Assembly (NCBI RefSeq): GCF_018603905.1
Contig: NZ_JAHFZZ010000005.1
Coordinates: 248,001-312,000, forward strand
Reading direction: 5' to 3'
From: Nonomuraea sp. NEAU-A123
Lineage (GTDB): Bacteria > Actinomycetota > Actinomycetes > Streptosporangiales > Streptosporangiaceae
Length of the DNA stretch: 64,000 nucleotides
Both the position numbers and the translations under genes were made by a program. Within the stretch, counting starts at the first letter, position 1; each line of letters begins with the position of its first letter. Under the pieces are notes generated by a model that was given only the letters and a program-made list of their open reading frames with translations, made no database searches and was not told the origin of the DNA. Below, piece by piece: positions 42,910 to 51,748 of the stretch.

Positions 42910-43521
42910 TCAATCGTGGCGCAGCAGGGCGAAGGCGCGGTCGGCGCGGCGTACGGCCGCCGGCTCGACCTCCGCCAGCGTGCGCCCTTCGTCAAGCGCC
43001 TGCCAGTTGTGCTTGGCCAGCACCCGGTGAGCGGCCAGCACCTGCGCCGCCAGCAGCGAGGCGGTGAGGGCGTCGGGGATCTCCGGAGCCTCCGCGAGCG
43101 CGGCGGTCAGGGCGTCCTCGTCCATCGACATGTGGTGCAGCAGGCGGGAGGCCACGCTGGGCGTGCCGAACGCCAGGCGGCGAAAGGCGATCACCTCCGG
43201 CTGGTCGTTCAGCCCGGTGACCGGGTCGTGCCGGGCCAGGGCGTCGAGAAAGTGCCGGTGCAGCGCCGTCAGCGGGTGCTCGCCGGCGGTGCGCTGCCGT
43301 ACCACCCGCGCGAACTCGCCCTGGTGGTCGCTGATGCGGTGCAGGACGAGGTCTTCTTTGGCCGGGAAGTACTTGAACAGCGTCGGCTTCGACACCCGCG
43401 CGGCGGCGGCGATCTCGGTGACGGGAACCTCGTCGAAACCACGCGCCAGGAAGAGCGAGATGGCCGCCGTGGAGATGGCATCGCGCACCTGTTCCCTGTG
43501 CAACTGCCGGAGTCCTGTCAT
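42910..43521 (-). CDS. TetR-family transcriptional regulator
   Basis: 203 residues. The HTH runs through GFDEVPVTEIAAAARVSKPTLFKYFPAKEDLV. A C-terminal ligand-binding domain follows (DQPEVIAFRRLAFGTPSVASRLLHHM). Its stop lies 8 nt before the PL8 start on the same strand, and it diverges from the HelD gene across two 5-3-5 palindromes. It is likely a repressor of both sides. Confidence 0.93.
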   Translation of the reverse strand: MTGLRQLHREQVRDAISTAAISLFLARGFDEVPVTEIAAAARVSKPTLFKYFPAKEDLVLHRISDHQGEFARVVRQRTAGEHPLTALHRHFLDALARHDPVTGLNDQPEVIAFRRLAFGTPSVASRLLHHMSMDEDALTAALAEAPEIPDALTASLLAAQVLAAHRVLAKHNWQALDEGRTLAEVEPAAVRRADRAFALLRHD

Positions 43522-43531
43522 GAGTCCACTC

Positions 43532-43571
43532 TAACAAAGTGTTAACCTGGTAAAAGTATTAACCGAGTTAA
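43532..43571. promoter_or_regulatory. two TetR-type operator dyads
   Basis: TAACA-AAG-TGTTA (43532-43544) and TTAAC-CGA-GTTAA (43559-43571) are both perfect 5-3-5 inverted repeats, 14 bp apart, filling the gap between the divergent TetR and HelD genes. They are AT-rich against the background. Confidence 0.7.
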
Positions 43572-43582
43572 CCGGAGGTGAG

Positions 43583-45574
43583 ATGACCACGCTCGACGAG
43601 GAGAGACGATACGTCGAACAGTGCGGAGCCGGGCTGCGCAGGATGCTCGACGCGGCACGGGACAATGTGATCGTCGGCGAGAGCGTGGCGGGCGACCGCT
43701 ACAGCGCCGAACGGCTCGGCCGCCACCTCAAGAGCCTGGCCAAGGAGCTGAGCGAGGAGCCGGAAGGCCCGCCGTTCTTCGGGCGGCTCGACTTCGGCGG
43801 CGACTCCGTCGAACACCAGGGGCGCAGCTACCACATCGGCCGGCGGCACATCACGGGCGAGCACGGCGGCCCGCCGGTCGTCATCGACTGGCGGGCGCCC
43901 GTCTCGCGGGCGTTCTACCGGGCCAGCGCCCGCGACCCGCTGGGCGTCGAGGTGCGCCGCCGATTCGGCTGGGCCGGCACCACACTCACCTCCTTCGAGG
44001 ACGAACGGCTCGCCCAAGGCCAGGAGACCGAGAGCCGGATCCTGGCCGCCGAGATCGAACGGCCCCGCGTCGGCCCGATGCGCGACATCGTCGCCACCAT
44101 CCAGCCCGAGCAGGACGACCTGGTCCGCGCCGGGCTGGAGGAGTCGATCTGCGTGCAGGGCGCCCCCGGCACCGGCAAGACGGCCGTCGGCCTGCACCGG
44201 GCGGCGTTCCTGCTGTACGCGCACCGGCAGCGGCTGGAGCGCTCGGGGGTGCTGGTGCTGGGCCCCAACCGGGCCTTCCTCGGCTACATCTCGGCCGTGC
44301 TGCCCGCGCTGGGCGAGGTCGACGTCGAGCAGACCACGCTGGAGCGGCTGCTGGGCACGGTCGCGGTCACCGCCACGGACAGCCCCGCCGCCGCGCGGGT
44401 CAAGCACGACCCGCGGATGGCCGAAGTGCTGCGCGAGGCCCTGTACGGGCGCATAGGCGAGCCGGTCGAGCCCGTCTCCATCGCCGACGGCTCCTACCGG
44501 TGGCGGGTCGGTGCGGACGAGCTGTGCCGCATCGTCGACGACACGCGGCGCGACGCGATGCCGTACGCGATCGGGCGCGAACGGGTGCGCGCCAGGATCA
44601 TCGAGCTGATGCGGCGCCAGGCCGAGTTGCGCGGCCACACGGGCAACGCCGTCTGGACGCGCAAGATCGGCAAGGCGCTCACGCCGTTCCTGGACGAGAT
44701 CTGGCCGGCCGTACGCCCGCAGGAGCTCCTGTGCTCCCTGCTGAGCGACCCGGGACCGGCCGCCCCGATCCTGACGGCCGACGAGCGGGCGGCCATCACC
44801 TGGGCCCGGCCGCCGCGCGGCTACAAGAGCGCCAAGTGGTCCGAGGCCGACCTGGTGCTGCTCGACGAGATCGCCGGGCTGCTGGAACGCCCGCGCGGCT
44901 ACGGCCACGTCATCGTGGACGAGGCGCAGGACCTGTCGCCGATGCAGTGCAGGGCGGTGGCCAGGCGCAGCGAGCACGGCTCGATCACCGTGCTCGGCGA
45001 TCTGGCTCAGGGCACCACGCCATGGGCGGCCGAGTCCTGGGCGCGGCACCTGGAACTGCTTGGCAAGCCGGAGGCCGGGGTCATCGCGCTGACGACGGGG
45101 TTCCGGGTGCCCGCCGTGGTGGTCGGCCCGGCCAACCGGCTGCTGGCGGCGCTCGAGGTGGACGTGCCCGCCACCACGTCGTACCGCACCGACGGCAGGC
45201 TGCTCGTCACCCGGGTGACCGAGCTGGAGAAGGGGGTCGTCGCGGCCGCCCGTGAGGCGCTGACCTTCGAGGGGTCGATCGGCGTGATCGCGGCCGACGC
45301 CGACGCCGGCACGCTGACCGATGCCCTCTGGAACGGCGGCCTCGACATCGGCGAGCGGCTGAGCGTGGTGCCCGCCTCGATGGCCAAGGGCCTGGAGTAC
45401 GACCATGTGGTGCTGGCCGAGCCCGCCGCCATCGTCGAGGCCGAGGCGCGCGGCCTCAACCGCTTGTACGTCGCGCTCACCCGCGCGGTCTCCCGGCTGG
45501 ACGTGGTGCACTCCCGGCCGCTGCCGCTCGACGTCTTCACTGCAAGGTCAGGCGAGCGGACGGGCGGCCGGTAG
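43583..45574 (+). CDS. helD: HelD-family RNA polymerase-associated UvrD-like ATPase
   Basis: 663 residues with GGAGG before ATG 43583. The N-terminal arm (about 1-60) is coiled-coil-like. Walker A is GAPGTGKT at 193-200. The 2A domain has VIVDEAQDLSPMQ (DEAQD box) and LGDLAQGTTPWAAESW. The C-terminal end has AKGLEYDHVVL and LYVALTRAVSRL. HelD proteins pull stalled or drug-bound RNA polymerase off DNA; some (HelR) give rifamycin tolerance. I do not see a rifamycin-associated element upstream, and TetR control is more likely. The last 27 nt overlap the recombinase gene. Confidence 0.9.
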   Translation: MTTLDEERRYVEQCGAGLRRMLDAARDNVIVGESVAGDRYSAERLGRHLKSLAKELSEEPEGPPFFGRLDFGGDSVEHQGRSYHIGRRHITGEHGGPPVVIDWRAPVSRAFYRASARDPLGVEVRRRFGWAGTTLTSFEDERLAQGQETESRILAAEIERPRVGPMRDIVATIQPEQDDLVRAGLEESICVQGAPGTGKTAVGLHRAAFLLYAHRQRLERSGVLVLGPNRAFLGYISAVLPALGEVDVEQTTLERLLGTVAVTATDSPAAARVKHDPRMAEVLREALYGRIGEPVEPVSIADGSYRWRVGADELCRIVDDTRRDAMPYAIGRERVRARIIELMRRQAELRGHTGNAVWTRKIGKALTPFLDEIWPAVRPQELLCSLLSDPGPAAPILTADERAAITWARPPRGYKSAKWSEADLVLLDEIAGLLERPRGYGHVIVDEAQDLSPMQCRAVARRSEHGSITVLGDLAQGTTPWAAESWARHLELLGKPEAGVIALTTGFRVPAVVVGPANRLLAALEVDVPATTSYRTDGRLLVTRVTELEKGVVAAAREALTFEGSIGVIAADADAGTLTDALWNGGLDIGERLSVVPASMAKGLEYDHVVLAEPAAIVEAEARGLNRLYVALTRAVSRLDVVHSRPLPLDVFTARSGERTGGR

Positions 45575-46519
45575 GCGGATGCGGTCGACGGCCTCGCGGC
45601 GGGTCTTCTCCGGGCGGCGGTCATAGCGGGCCGTGGTGGCCGGAGACGAGTGGCCGACCAGGGCCTGGGCGGTGGCCAGGTCGACGCCCGCGTCCAGCAG
45701 CTCGCCGATGAAGGTGCGGCGGAAGTCATGCGCCGTCCGCCGGGACGCTCCGGCCTCACCCAGCCGCCTGGCCAGGATGTCGGCGATGCCCTGCCCGGTC
45801 AGCCCGACCGGCCGGCCGTCGCGCAGCCGTACCCGGCCCATCCTGCTGATCGGGCTGAACAGCGCGCCCGCCGCGCCGCCGCGCACCGCCAGCCACCGCT
45901 CGACCAGGCCGATCGCGTCGGTCGTCAGGTAGACCATCCGCTCCTTGTCGCGCTTGCCGCGGACCCGGAGCGAGCGGGCGCCCGGGTCGTAGTCGGACAG
46001 CGACAGCCCGCCGATCTCGGCGCGGCGGCAGCCGGTGGAGTAGAGCACCGCGATCAGCGCCGCGTCGCGGATCCCGGCGGGCGAGTCGTCGCAGGCCGAC
46101 AGGGCCGCTCCCACGACCTCCGGCGGCACGTGGTGGCCGGTGGGCAGGCGGCTCTGGCGTACCGGGGCCAGGTCGGAGGCGCGCGCGTAGTCCTCAGCGC
46201 TGCTCTGCCCGAGCCGCCACGCCTCCTTCAGCACCCGGCGCAGCGCGACCAGGTGCTTGTTGACGTAGGCCGCCGACCAGCCCTGATCGGTCAGCAGGGT
46301 GCGGATGCGCACCGTGTGCTCGTAGCGCAGCAGATGCCACGGCTGTCCCGCGCCGCTGGCCGTCTGGTCGCCGGTGAGCAGCCGGGCCAGCCGGTTGAGG
46401 CAGCCGCGCATCGTACGGCGCGACTCGGGGCTGGTCAGCGAGTCCAGGTAGACGTGGTAGGGGTCACGGGCCGGCTCGACGAGCGTGGTCGGCAGGCCCG
46501 GCACGGCGGGCAGGCTCAC
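45548..46519 (-). CDS. tyrosine recombinase/phage-type integrase (XerC/D-like)
   Basis: 323 residues. The SAM-like N-terminal domain spans about 20-120. Catalytic residues are R165 (STGCRRAEIGG), the KRDKERMVYLT beta-hairpin, H264-x2-R267 (AHDFRRTF), H290 (VGHSSP) and Y299 (TTARYDRR). It is not beside a tRNA or a recognisable attachment site, and no excisionase or phage genes lie nearby. It may be a chromosomal recombinase or the relic of an integrated element. Confidence 0.92.
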   Translation of the reverse strand: MSLPAVPGLPTTLVEPARDPYHVYLDSLTSPESRRTMRGCLNRLARLLTGDQTASGAGQPWHLLRYEHTVRIRTLLTDQGWSAAYVNKHLVALRRVLKEAWRLGQSSAEDYARASDLAPVRQSRLPTGHHVPPEVVGAALSACDDSPAGIRDAALIAVLYSTGCRRAEIGGLSLSDYDPGARSLRVRGKRDKERMVYLTTDAIGLVERWLAVRGGAAGALFSPISRMGRVRLRDGRPVGLTGQGIADILARRLGEAGASRRTAHDFRRTFIGELLDAGVDLATAQALVGHSSPATTARYDRRPEKTRREAVDRIRLPAARPLA

Positions 46520-46541
46520 CCGGCGATCTTAGCCCGCGGGC

Positions 46542-47756
46542 TCACTCCTGGAGGCGGGCCACTCCCTGCAGCAGCCGGTCGACGTCCGAAGGGTCGTTGT
46601 AGTGCACCAGCCCGGCGCGCACCGCGCCGCCGGAGTCGCGGATGCCCAGCGCGCCGGTGAGCTCCCAGGCGTAGTTGTGACCGTTCCACACGTTCACACC
46701 GCGCGCGGCCAGCGCCTCCGCCACCTGGCGAGGGGTACGCCCGGCGACGGTGAAGTAGGCGGTCGCGGTGCGCCGGGCGGGCTTGCCGTACAGGGTGACG
46801 TGCGGCATCGACTCCAGGCCCTCCAGCAGCACGCCGAACAGCTCCAGCTCGTACGACTCCGCGGCCGACAACGAGGTCAGCAGCCGCTCCCTGCGGGTAC
46901 CCGTGCCCGGGACCATCTTGGCCAGATGATTCACGGCGGCCGTCACCCCGGCCAGATCGGCGAAGGCGGACGTGCCTCTCTCGAACCGCTCCGGCACCGT
47001 GTCGGCGGAGGAGGCCAGCTTGTCCGGTCTGATCGTCTCCAGCAGCGCCGGGTCGGCGACGACCGCGCCGATGTGCGGGCCCGCCCACTTGTAGGCGCTG
47101 GTGGCGTAGAAGTCGGCGCCCAGCGCCACCATGTCCACGGGGCCGTGCGCGGAGGCGTGCACTCCGTCCACGTAGGTCAGCGCCCCCGCCTCGTGCGCCA
47201 GCGCGGCGATCGCGGCCACGTCCGGGCGGGTGCCCAGCACGTTGCTGGCGGCGCTCACCGCCACCAGCCGGGTGCGCGCGCCGATCAGGTCCGCGTACTG
47301 CTCCACCGGCAGTTCCCCGGTCGCCGGGTCCACCTCGGCCCAGCGGACCGTCGCCCCGGCCCGCGCCGCCACCTGCGCCCAAGGCCGGACGTTGGCGTCA
47401 TGGTCGAGCCGCGACACCACGACCTCGTCGCCGGGACCCCAGCCCTTGGCCAGCGCCTCGGCCAAGCGGTAGGTGAGCGTGGTCATGTTCGGCCCCAGGA
47501 TCACCCCGTCCGGACGCCCCCCGACCAGGTCGGCCACGGCCGCGCGACAGGCCGCCACGATCTCGTCGGAGCGGTGGCTGGCCTCGAAAGCGCCGCCCAC
47601 GTTGCCGATGCCCGTGCGGTAGGCGGCCACGATGGCGTCGATGACCGACTGCGGTGTCTGGGTGCCCGCCGCGCCGTCGAGGTAGGCGTGGCCGTCGTCC
47701 AGCGCGGGGTAGGCAGCGCGTACCGATTGAACCGGAAATTTAGTAGCAAAGGGCAT
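46542..47756 (-). CDS. cysteine desulfurase-like class V aminotransferase
   Basis: 404 residues from ATG 47756. PLP fold-type I, class V: N-terminal YPALDDGHAYLDGAAGTQTP, VVVSRLDHDANVRPW, VSAASNVLGTRPDV and the lysine region FYATSAYKWAGPHIG, with the PLP Lys in AYK. The C-terminal YFTVAGRTPRQVAEAL follows. It resembles the SufS/CsdA superfamily branch often annotated as cysteine desulfurase-like or CsdA-like, without Suf or IscU neighbours. It diverges from the next gene with only 9 bp between start codons. Confidence 0.9.
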   Translation of the reverse strand: MPFATKFPVQSVRAAYPALDDGHAYLDGAAGTQTPQSVIDAIVAAYRTGIGNVGGAFEASHRSDEIVAACRAAVADLVGGRPDGVILGPNMTTLTYRLAEALAKGWGPGDEVVVSRLDHDANVRPWAQVAARAGATVRWAEVDPATGELPVEQYADLIGARTRLVAVSAASNVLGTRPDVAAIAALAHEAGALTYVDGVHASAHGPVDMVALGADFYATSAYKWAGPHIGAVVADPALLETIRPDKLASSADTVPERFERGTSAFADLAGVTAAVNHLAKMVPGTGTRRERLLTSLSAAESYELELFGVLLEGLESMPHVTLYGKPARRTATAYFTVAGRTPRQVAEALAARGVNVWNGHNYAWELTGALGIRDSGGAVRAGLVHYNDPSDVDRLLQGVARLQE

Positions 47757-47765
47757 GATGTGTTC

Positions 47766-48818
47766 ATGCTCACCCTGAGGGAACTCAACCGGGCAACCCT
47801 GGCCCGGCAGCATCTTTTGCGGCGTCACCAGGGCGGCGTGACCAGCGTTGTGCATCGCCTCGCCGGCCTGCAGGCGCAGGAGCCCCGCCCCCCGTACCTG
47901 GGAATGTGGACCCGGCTGGACGGGTTCGCCCGCGATGACCTGCACGCGGCGCTGCGCGCGCGCACGCTGGTGCGCGCCACCATGATGCGGGCCACCCTGC
48001 ATCTGGTGACCGCGGCGGACTTCGCCGCGTTCCGTCCCCTCTTGCACCCCCTGCTCGCCGGCGCGGCGCGCCGCTTCCCCGAGATCGACTTCGACGCCGT
48101 CGCGGTGGTGGCGGAGCGGCTGCTGGCCGAGGGGCCGCACACGTTCAACGAGCTGCGGCCGCGTCTGGAGAACGAGTTCCCCGGCGCCTACGATCGGGCG
48201 CTCGGCTACGCGGTGCGCATGCTCGTCCCGCTGATCATGGTGCCGACCGAGGACCAATGGAGCTTCCCGCGCGAGTCCGCCTTCGCCCTGCCCGGCATCG
48301 AGCCGGCCGCCGAGCCGGACCTCGGGACGTTCGTCGAGCGGTACCTGGCCGCGTTCGGGCCGGCCACCGTCGCCGACATGCAGACGTGGTCGGGGCTGAC
48401 CGGGCTCAAGAGCGTCATGAACGGCATGCGCGACCGGCTGGAGGTGCTGGTGGACGAGCGCGGCAAGGAGCTGTTCGACTTGCCCGAGGCTCCCAGGCCG
48501 GAGGGTGACATGCCGGCGCCGGTCAGGTTCCTGCCCGACTTCGACAACCTGATGCTCGGCCACGCCGACCGCACCCGCGTGCTGCCCGAGGAGTACCGCG
48601 GCCAGGTCGTCACCAAGAACCTGCGCGTCCGCGCCACCTACCTGGTCGACGGCTTCGTGGCCGGGACCTGGCAGATCAAGCGCACGGGCAGGAAGGCCAA
48701 GCTGCTCATCACGCCTTTCACCCCAGTCTCGCCCGAGGTGCTGGAGGAGGAGGGGATGGCCCTGCTGGCCTTCGCCGAACCCGACGCGGAGGCGCGCTCA
48801 CTTGAAGTAATGAGCTGA
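47766..48818 (+). CDS. winged-helix DNA-binding domain protein (PF06224 type)
   Basis: 350 residues. The family start is LTLRELNRATLARQHLLRRHQG, followed by VVHRLAGLQAQEPRPPYLGMWTRLDGF and RATMMRATLHLVTAADF. The FLPDFDNLMLGHADRTRVLP motif lies near the C-terminus. Related proteins (YcaQ/AlkX) are DNA glycosylases for crosslinks, but this shorter actinobacterial branch has no assigned reaction. It starts 9 bp from the divergent aminotransferase-like gene. Confidence 0.9.
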   Translation: MLTLRELNRATLARQHLLRRHQGGVTSVVHRLAGLQAQEPRPPYLGMWTRLDGFARDDLHAALRARTLVRATMMRATLHLVTAADFAAFRPLLHPLLAGAARRFPEIDFDAVAVVAERLLAEGPHTFNELRPRLENEFPGAYDRALGYAVRMLVPLIMVPTEDQWSFPRESAFALPGIEPAAEPDLGTFVERYLAAFGPATVADMQTWSGLTGLKSVMNGMRDRLEVLVDERGKELFDLPEAPRPEGDMPAPVRFLPDFDNLMLGHADRTRVLPEEYRGQVVTKNLRVRATYLVDGFVAGTWQIKRTGRKAKLLITPFTPVSPEVLEEEGMALLAFAEPDAEARSLEVMS

Positions 48819-48849
48819 GTCTGGTTTGTTCGGGGCGGAGGTGTGAGCC

Positions 48850-50274
48850 ATGCCGCAGCTAACAGCCCTGGACGCCCAATTCCTCCATTTCGAGACGGCC
48901 ACGAACATCGCCAACATCGCCGGACTGGCCATCCTGGACGGCGACCTCAACCGCGCCGACCTCCAGGCTCTGCTGGAACGACGGCTGCCGTACGTGCCCG
49001 CGTTGCGCCGCAAGCTGGCGCTCGTGCCCCTCGGACTGGATCACCCCTACTGGGTGCAGGAGGACGACCTCGACCTCGACTATCACGTACGAGAGATCGG
49101 GTTACCGCCGCCCGGCGACGACAGGCAGCTGGCCGACCAGGTGTCCCGGCTGCACGCCCGCCGCCTGGACCGCCGCCGGCCCCTGTGGGAGATCTACCTG
49201 ATCCACGGCCTGTCCGGTGGCCGCATGGGGCTCTACACCAAGATCCATCACGCGGCCGTGGACGGCATCGGCGGCGCCGACGTGCTGGCCGCGCTCCTCG
49301 ACCTGGGCCCCGTACCCGCGCCGACGCCCACGGTCGCGCCCGAGCGCGACTCGCCGCCGCCGGGATCGGCCGAGATGATCCTGCGCGGGCTCGCCCGGCT
49401 GGCGGGCAATCCGGCGCAGGCGGTACGGTTCGCCGCCCGGGCGATGCCGCACCTGGACGAGATCCCCGTCGTGTCATCGCTTCCGGGCAGCCGGATGATG
49501 TCCGGACTGGCCCGCAAGGTCGCCGGCTCCGGGCAGGCCCCCGACCTGCCGTCGCTGCCCGCGCCCAAGACGCCGTTCAGCGGGCCGGTCTCCGAGCACC
49601 GGCGCTTCGCGTTCGTCTCGCTGCCGCTGGAGGAGATCAAGCAGGTACGCAAGGCGTTCGGGGTGACGGTGAACGACGTGGTGATGGCCGTGTGCGCGGG
49701 CGCGCTGCGCCGATGGCTGGCCGCGCACGGCGGCATCCCGCGCCAGCCGCTGGTGGCCGGGGTGCCGTTCTCGCTGCGGGAGCCGGGAGCGAGCGGCAAC
49801 CAGGTGACGTTCATGACGGCGCCGCTGGCCGTCCACCTCGACGACCCCGTCGCGCGGCTGCAGCAGGTGCGGCTGGCCATGCAGCGGATCAAGGACAGGT
49901 TCTCGCTGGCGCCCGCGCGGTGGCTGCGCGAGCTGAGCGAGTCGATGCCAGCCGCCCTCATGGGGCTGGCCTCCAGATCGGCGTTCGGCCTGGTCGGACA
50001 GACCGCGCCGCCCGTCAACGTGGCCATCTCGAACGTGCCGGGCCCGCAGTTCCCCCTGTACGTGTGCGGGGCGCGGCTGCTCACCCATTACCCGGTCTCG
50101 GTGATCACCGACGTGAGCGGCGGGGTGAACATCACCGCCTTCTCCTACGACGGCTCGCTGGACATCGGGGTGGTCACCGACAGGGAGATGGTGCCCGACG
50201 CCTGGGAGCTCGCCGACGATCTGCGCGCGGCACTCGACGAACTGCTCAACGCGGAAAGGGACTTGCCGCAGTAG
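48850..50274 (+). CDS. wax ester synthase/diacylglycerol acyltransferase (WS/DGAT)
   Basis: 474 residues. The catalytic HHxxxDG is H133-H134…D138 (KIHHAAVDGIGG). The N-terminus MPQLTALDAQFLHFE and the C-terminal NVAISNVPGPQFPLYVCGA and NVNITAFSYDGSLDIG-like motifs are typical. It esterifies acyl-CoA to diacylglycerol or fatty alcohols for storage lipid at the membrane surface. It starts 32 bp after the winged-helix gene and may be co-transcribed. Confidence 0.94.
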   Translation: MPQLTALDAQFLHFETATNIANIAGLAILDGDLNRADLQALLERRLPYVPALRRKLALVPLGLDHPYWVQEDDLDLDYHVREIGLPPPGDDRQLADQVSRLHARRLDRRRPLWEIYLIHGLSGGRMGLYTKIHHAAVDGIGGADVLAALLDLGPVPAPTPTVAPERDSPPPGSAEMILRGLARLAGNPAQAVRFAARAMPHLDEIPVVSSLPGSRMMSGLARKVAGSGQAPDLPSLPAPKTPFSGPVSEHRRFAFVSLPLEEIKQVRKAFGVTVNDVVMAVCAGALRRWLAAHGGIPRQPLVAGVPFSLREPGASGNQVTFMTAPLAVHLDDPVARLQQVRLAMQRIKDRFSLAPARWLRELSESMPAALMGLASRSAFGLVGQTAPPVNVAISNVPGPQFPLYVCGARLLTHYPVSVITDVSGGVNITAFSYDGSLDIGVVTDREMVPDAWELADDLRAALDELLNAERDLPQ

Positions 50275-50779
50275 CGCGATCTGCCGGACGCGCCGGCCTT
50301 CCCGGCCTTCCCGGCCTTCCTGGTCGGCGGAACTGTCGGTGGCATGTGGGAGCTTGAGGACGTCGTGCTGCGCATCGAGGGGAGCTTCGCATGGCAGCGT
50401 TCCTCTGCCGACGGCTGAGCCGGGCCGAGCATGGCCGATCAGCGGGTAGCTTGGATATTGATGGCGGGATCGAGCAGGCCGGACACGCGTGTCGTCGCCT
50501 TTTCCAGTACGGCGGCGAGCACGATCCCGCCTTGCCCCGCACCACCACCGCGAACCTCTTACGACGGACGGGTGCTGAATCCCCCGCGCGCGGGAACTAA
50601 CCGATGATGGCCGTCTTCGCCCCCCGGGCCGCGGTCGTCCAGCCGGACCCGCGCATCAGGAGCAGATGGGCAGCGTGGTCCGCGACGACCTGCCCGCTCT
50701 CCCGCTCCCTCGCCCCCGAGGGATTTCTTGGTCCGACATCGATATTCGCCAGTCGAACGACCCGAGCGAGGAGAGTGTC
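50275..50779. other. 505-bp non-coding leader of the sigma gene
   Basis: No gene is supported here. Near 50303-50330 a 9-bp unit (GGCCTTCCC) repeats three times. A 69-codon open frame at 50391-50600 lacks a ribosome site and homology. A long 5' region would fit a regulated sigma factor promoter, but I cannot place a convincing -35/-10. Confidence 0.5.

Positions 50780-51744
<965 letters not shown>

Positions 51745-51748
<4 letters not shown>

Noticed and set aside
43522..43582. Rifamycin-associated element upstream of HelD
   Set aside because: The gap contains only AT-rich TetR-type dyads; no long GC palindrome of that kind.
43568..45511. 647-codon open frame antisense to HelD
   Set aside because: Composition of a shadow frame and no domain; the sense strand encodes a complete HelD protein.
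45548..46519. Integrase as evidence for an integrated plasmid or prophage
   Set aside because: No tRNA, attachment repeats, excisionase, replication or phage genes are nearby.
50391..50600. 69-codon open frame upstream of the sigma gene
   Set aside because: No ribosome site, no recognisable fold, and shadow frames on the other strand are equally long.
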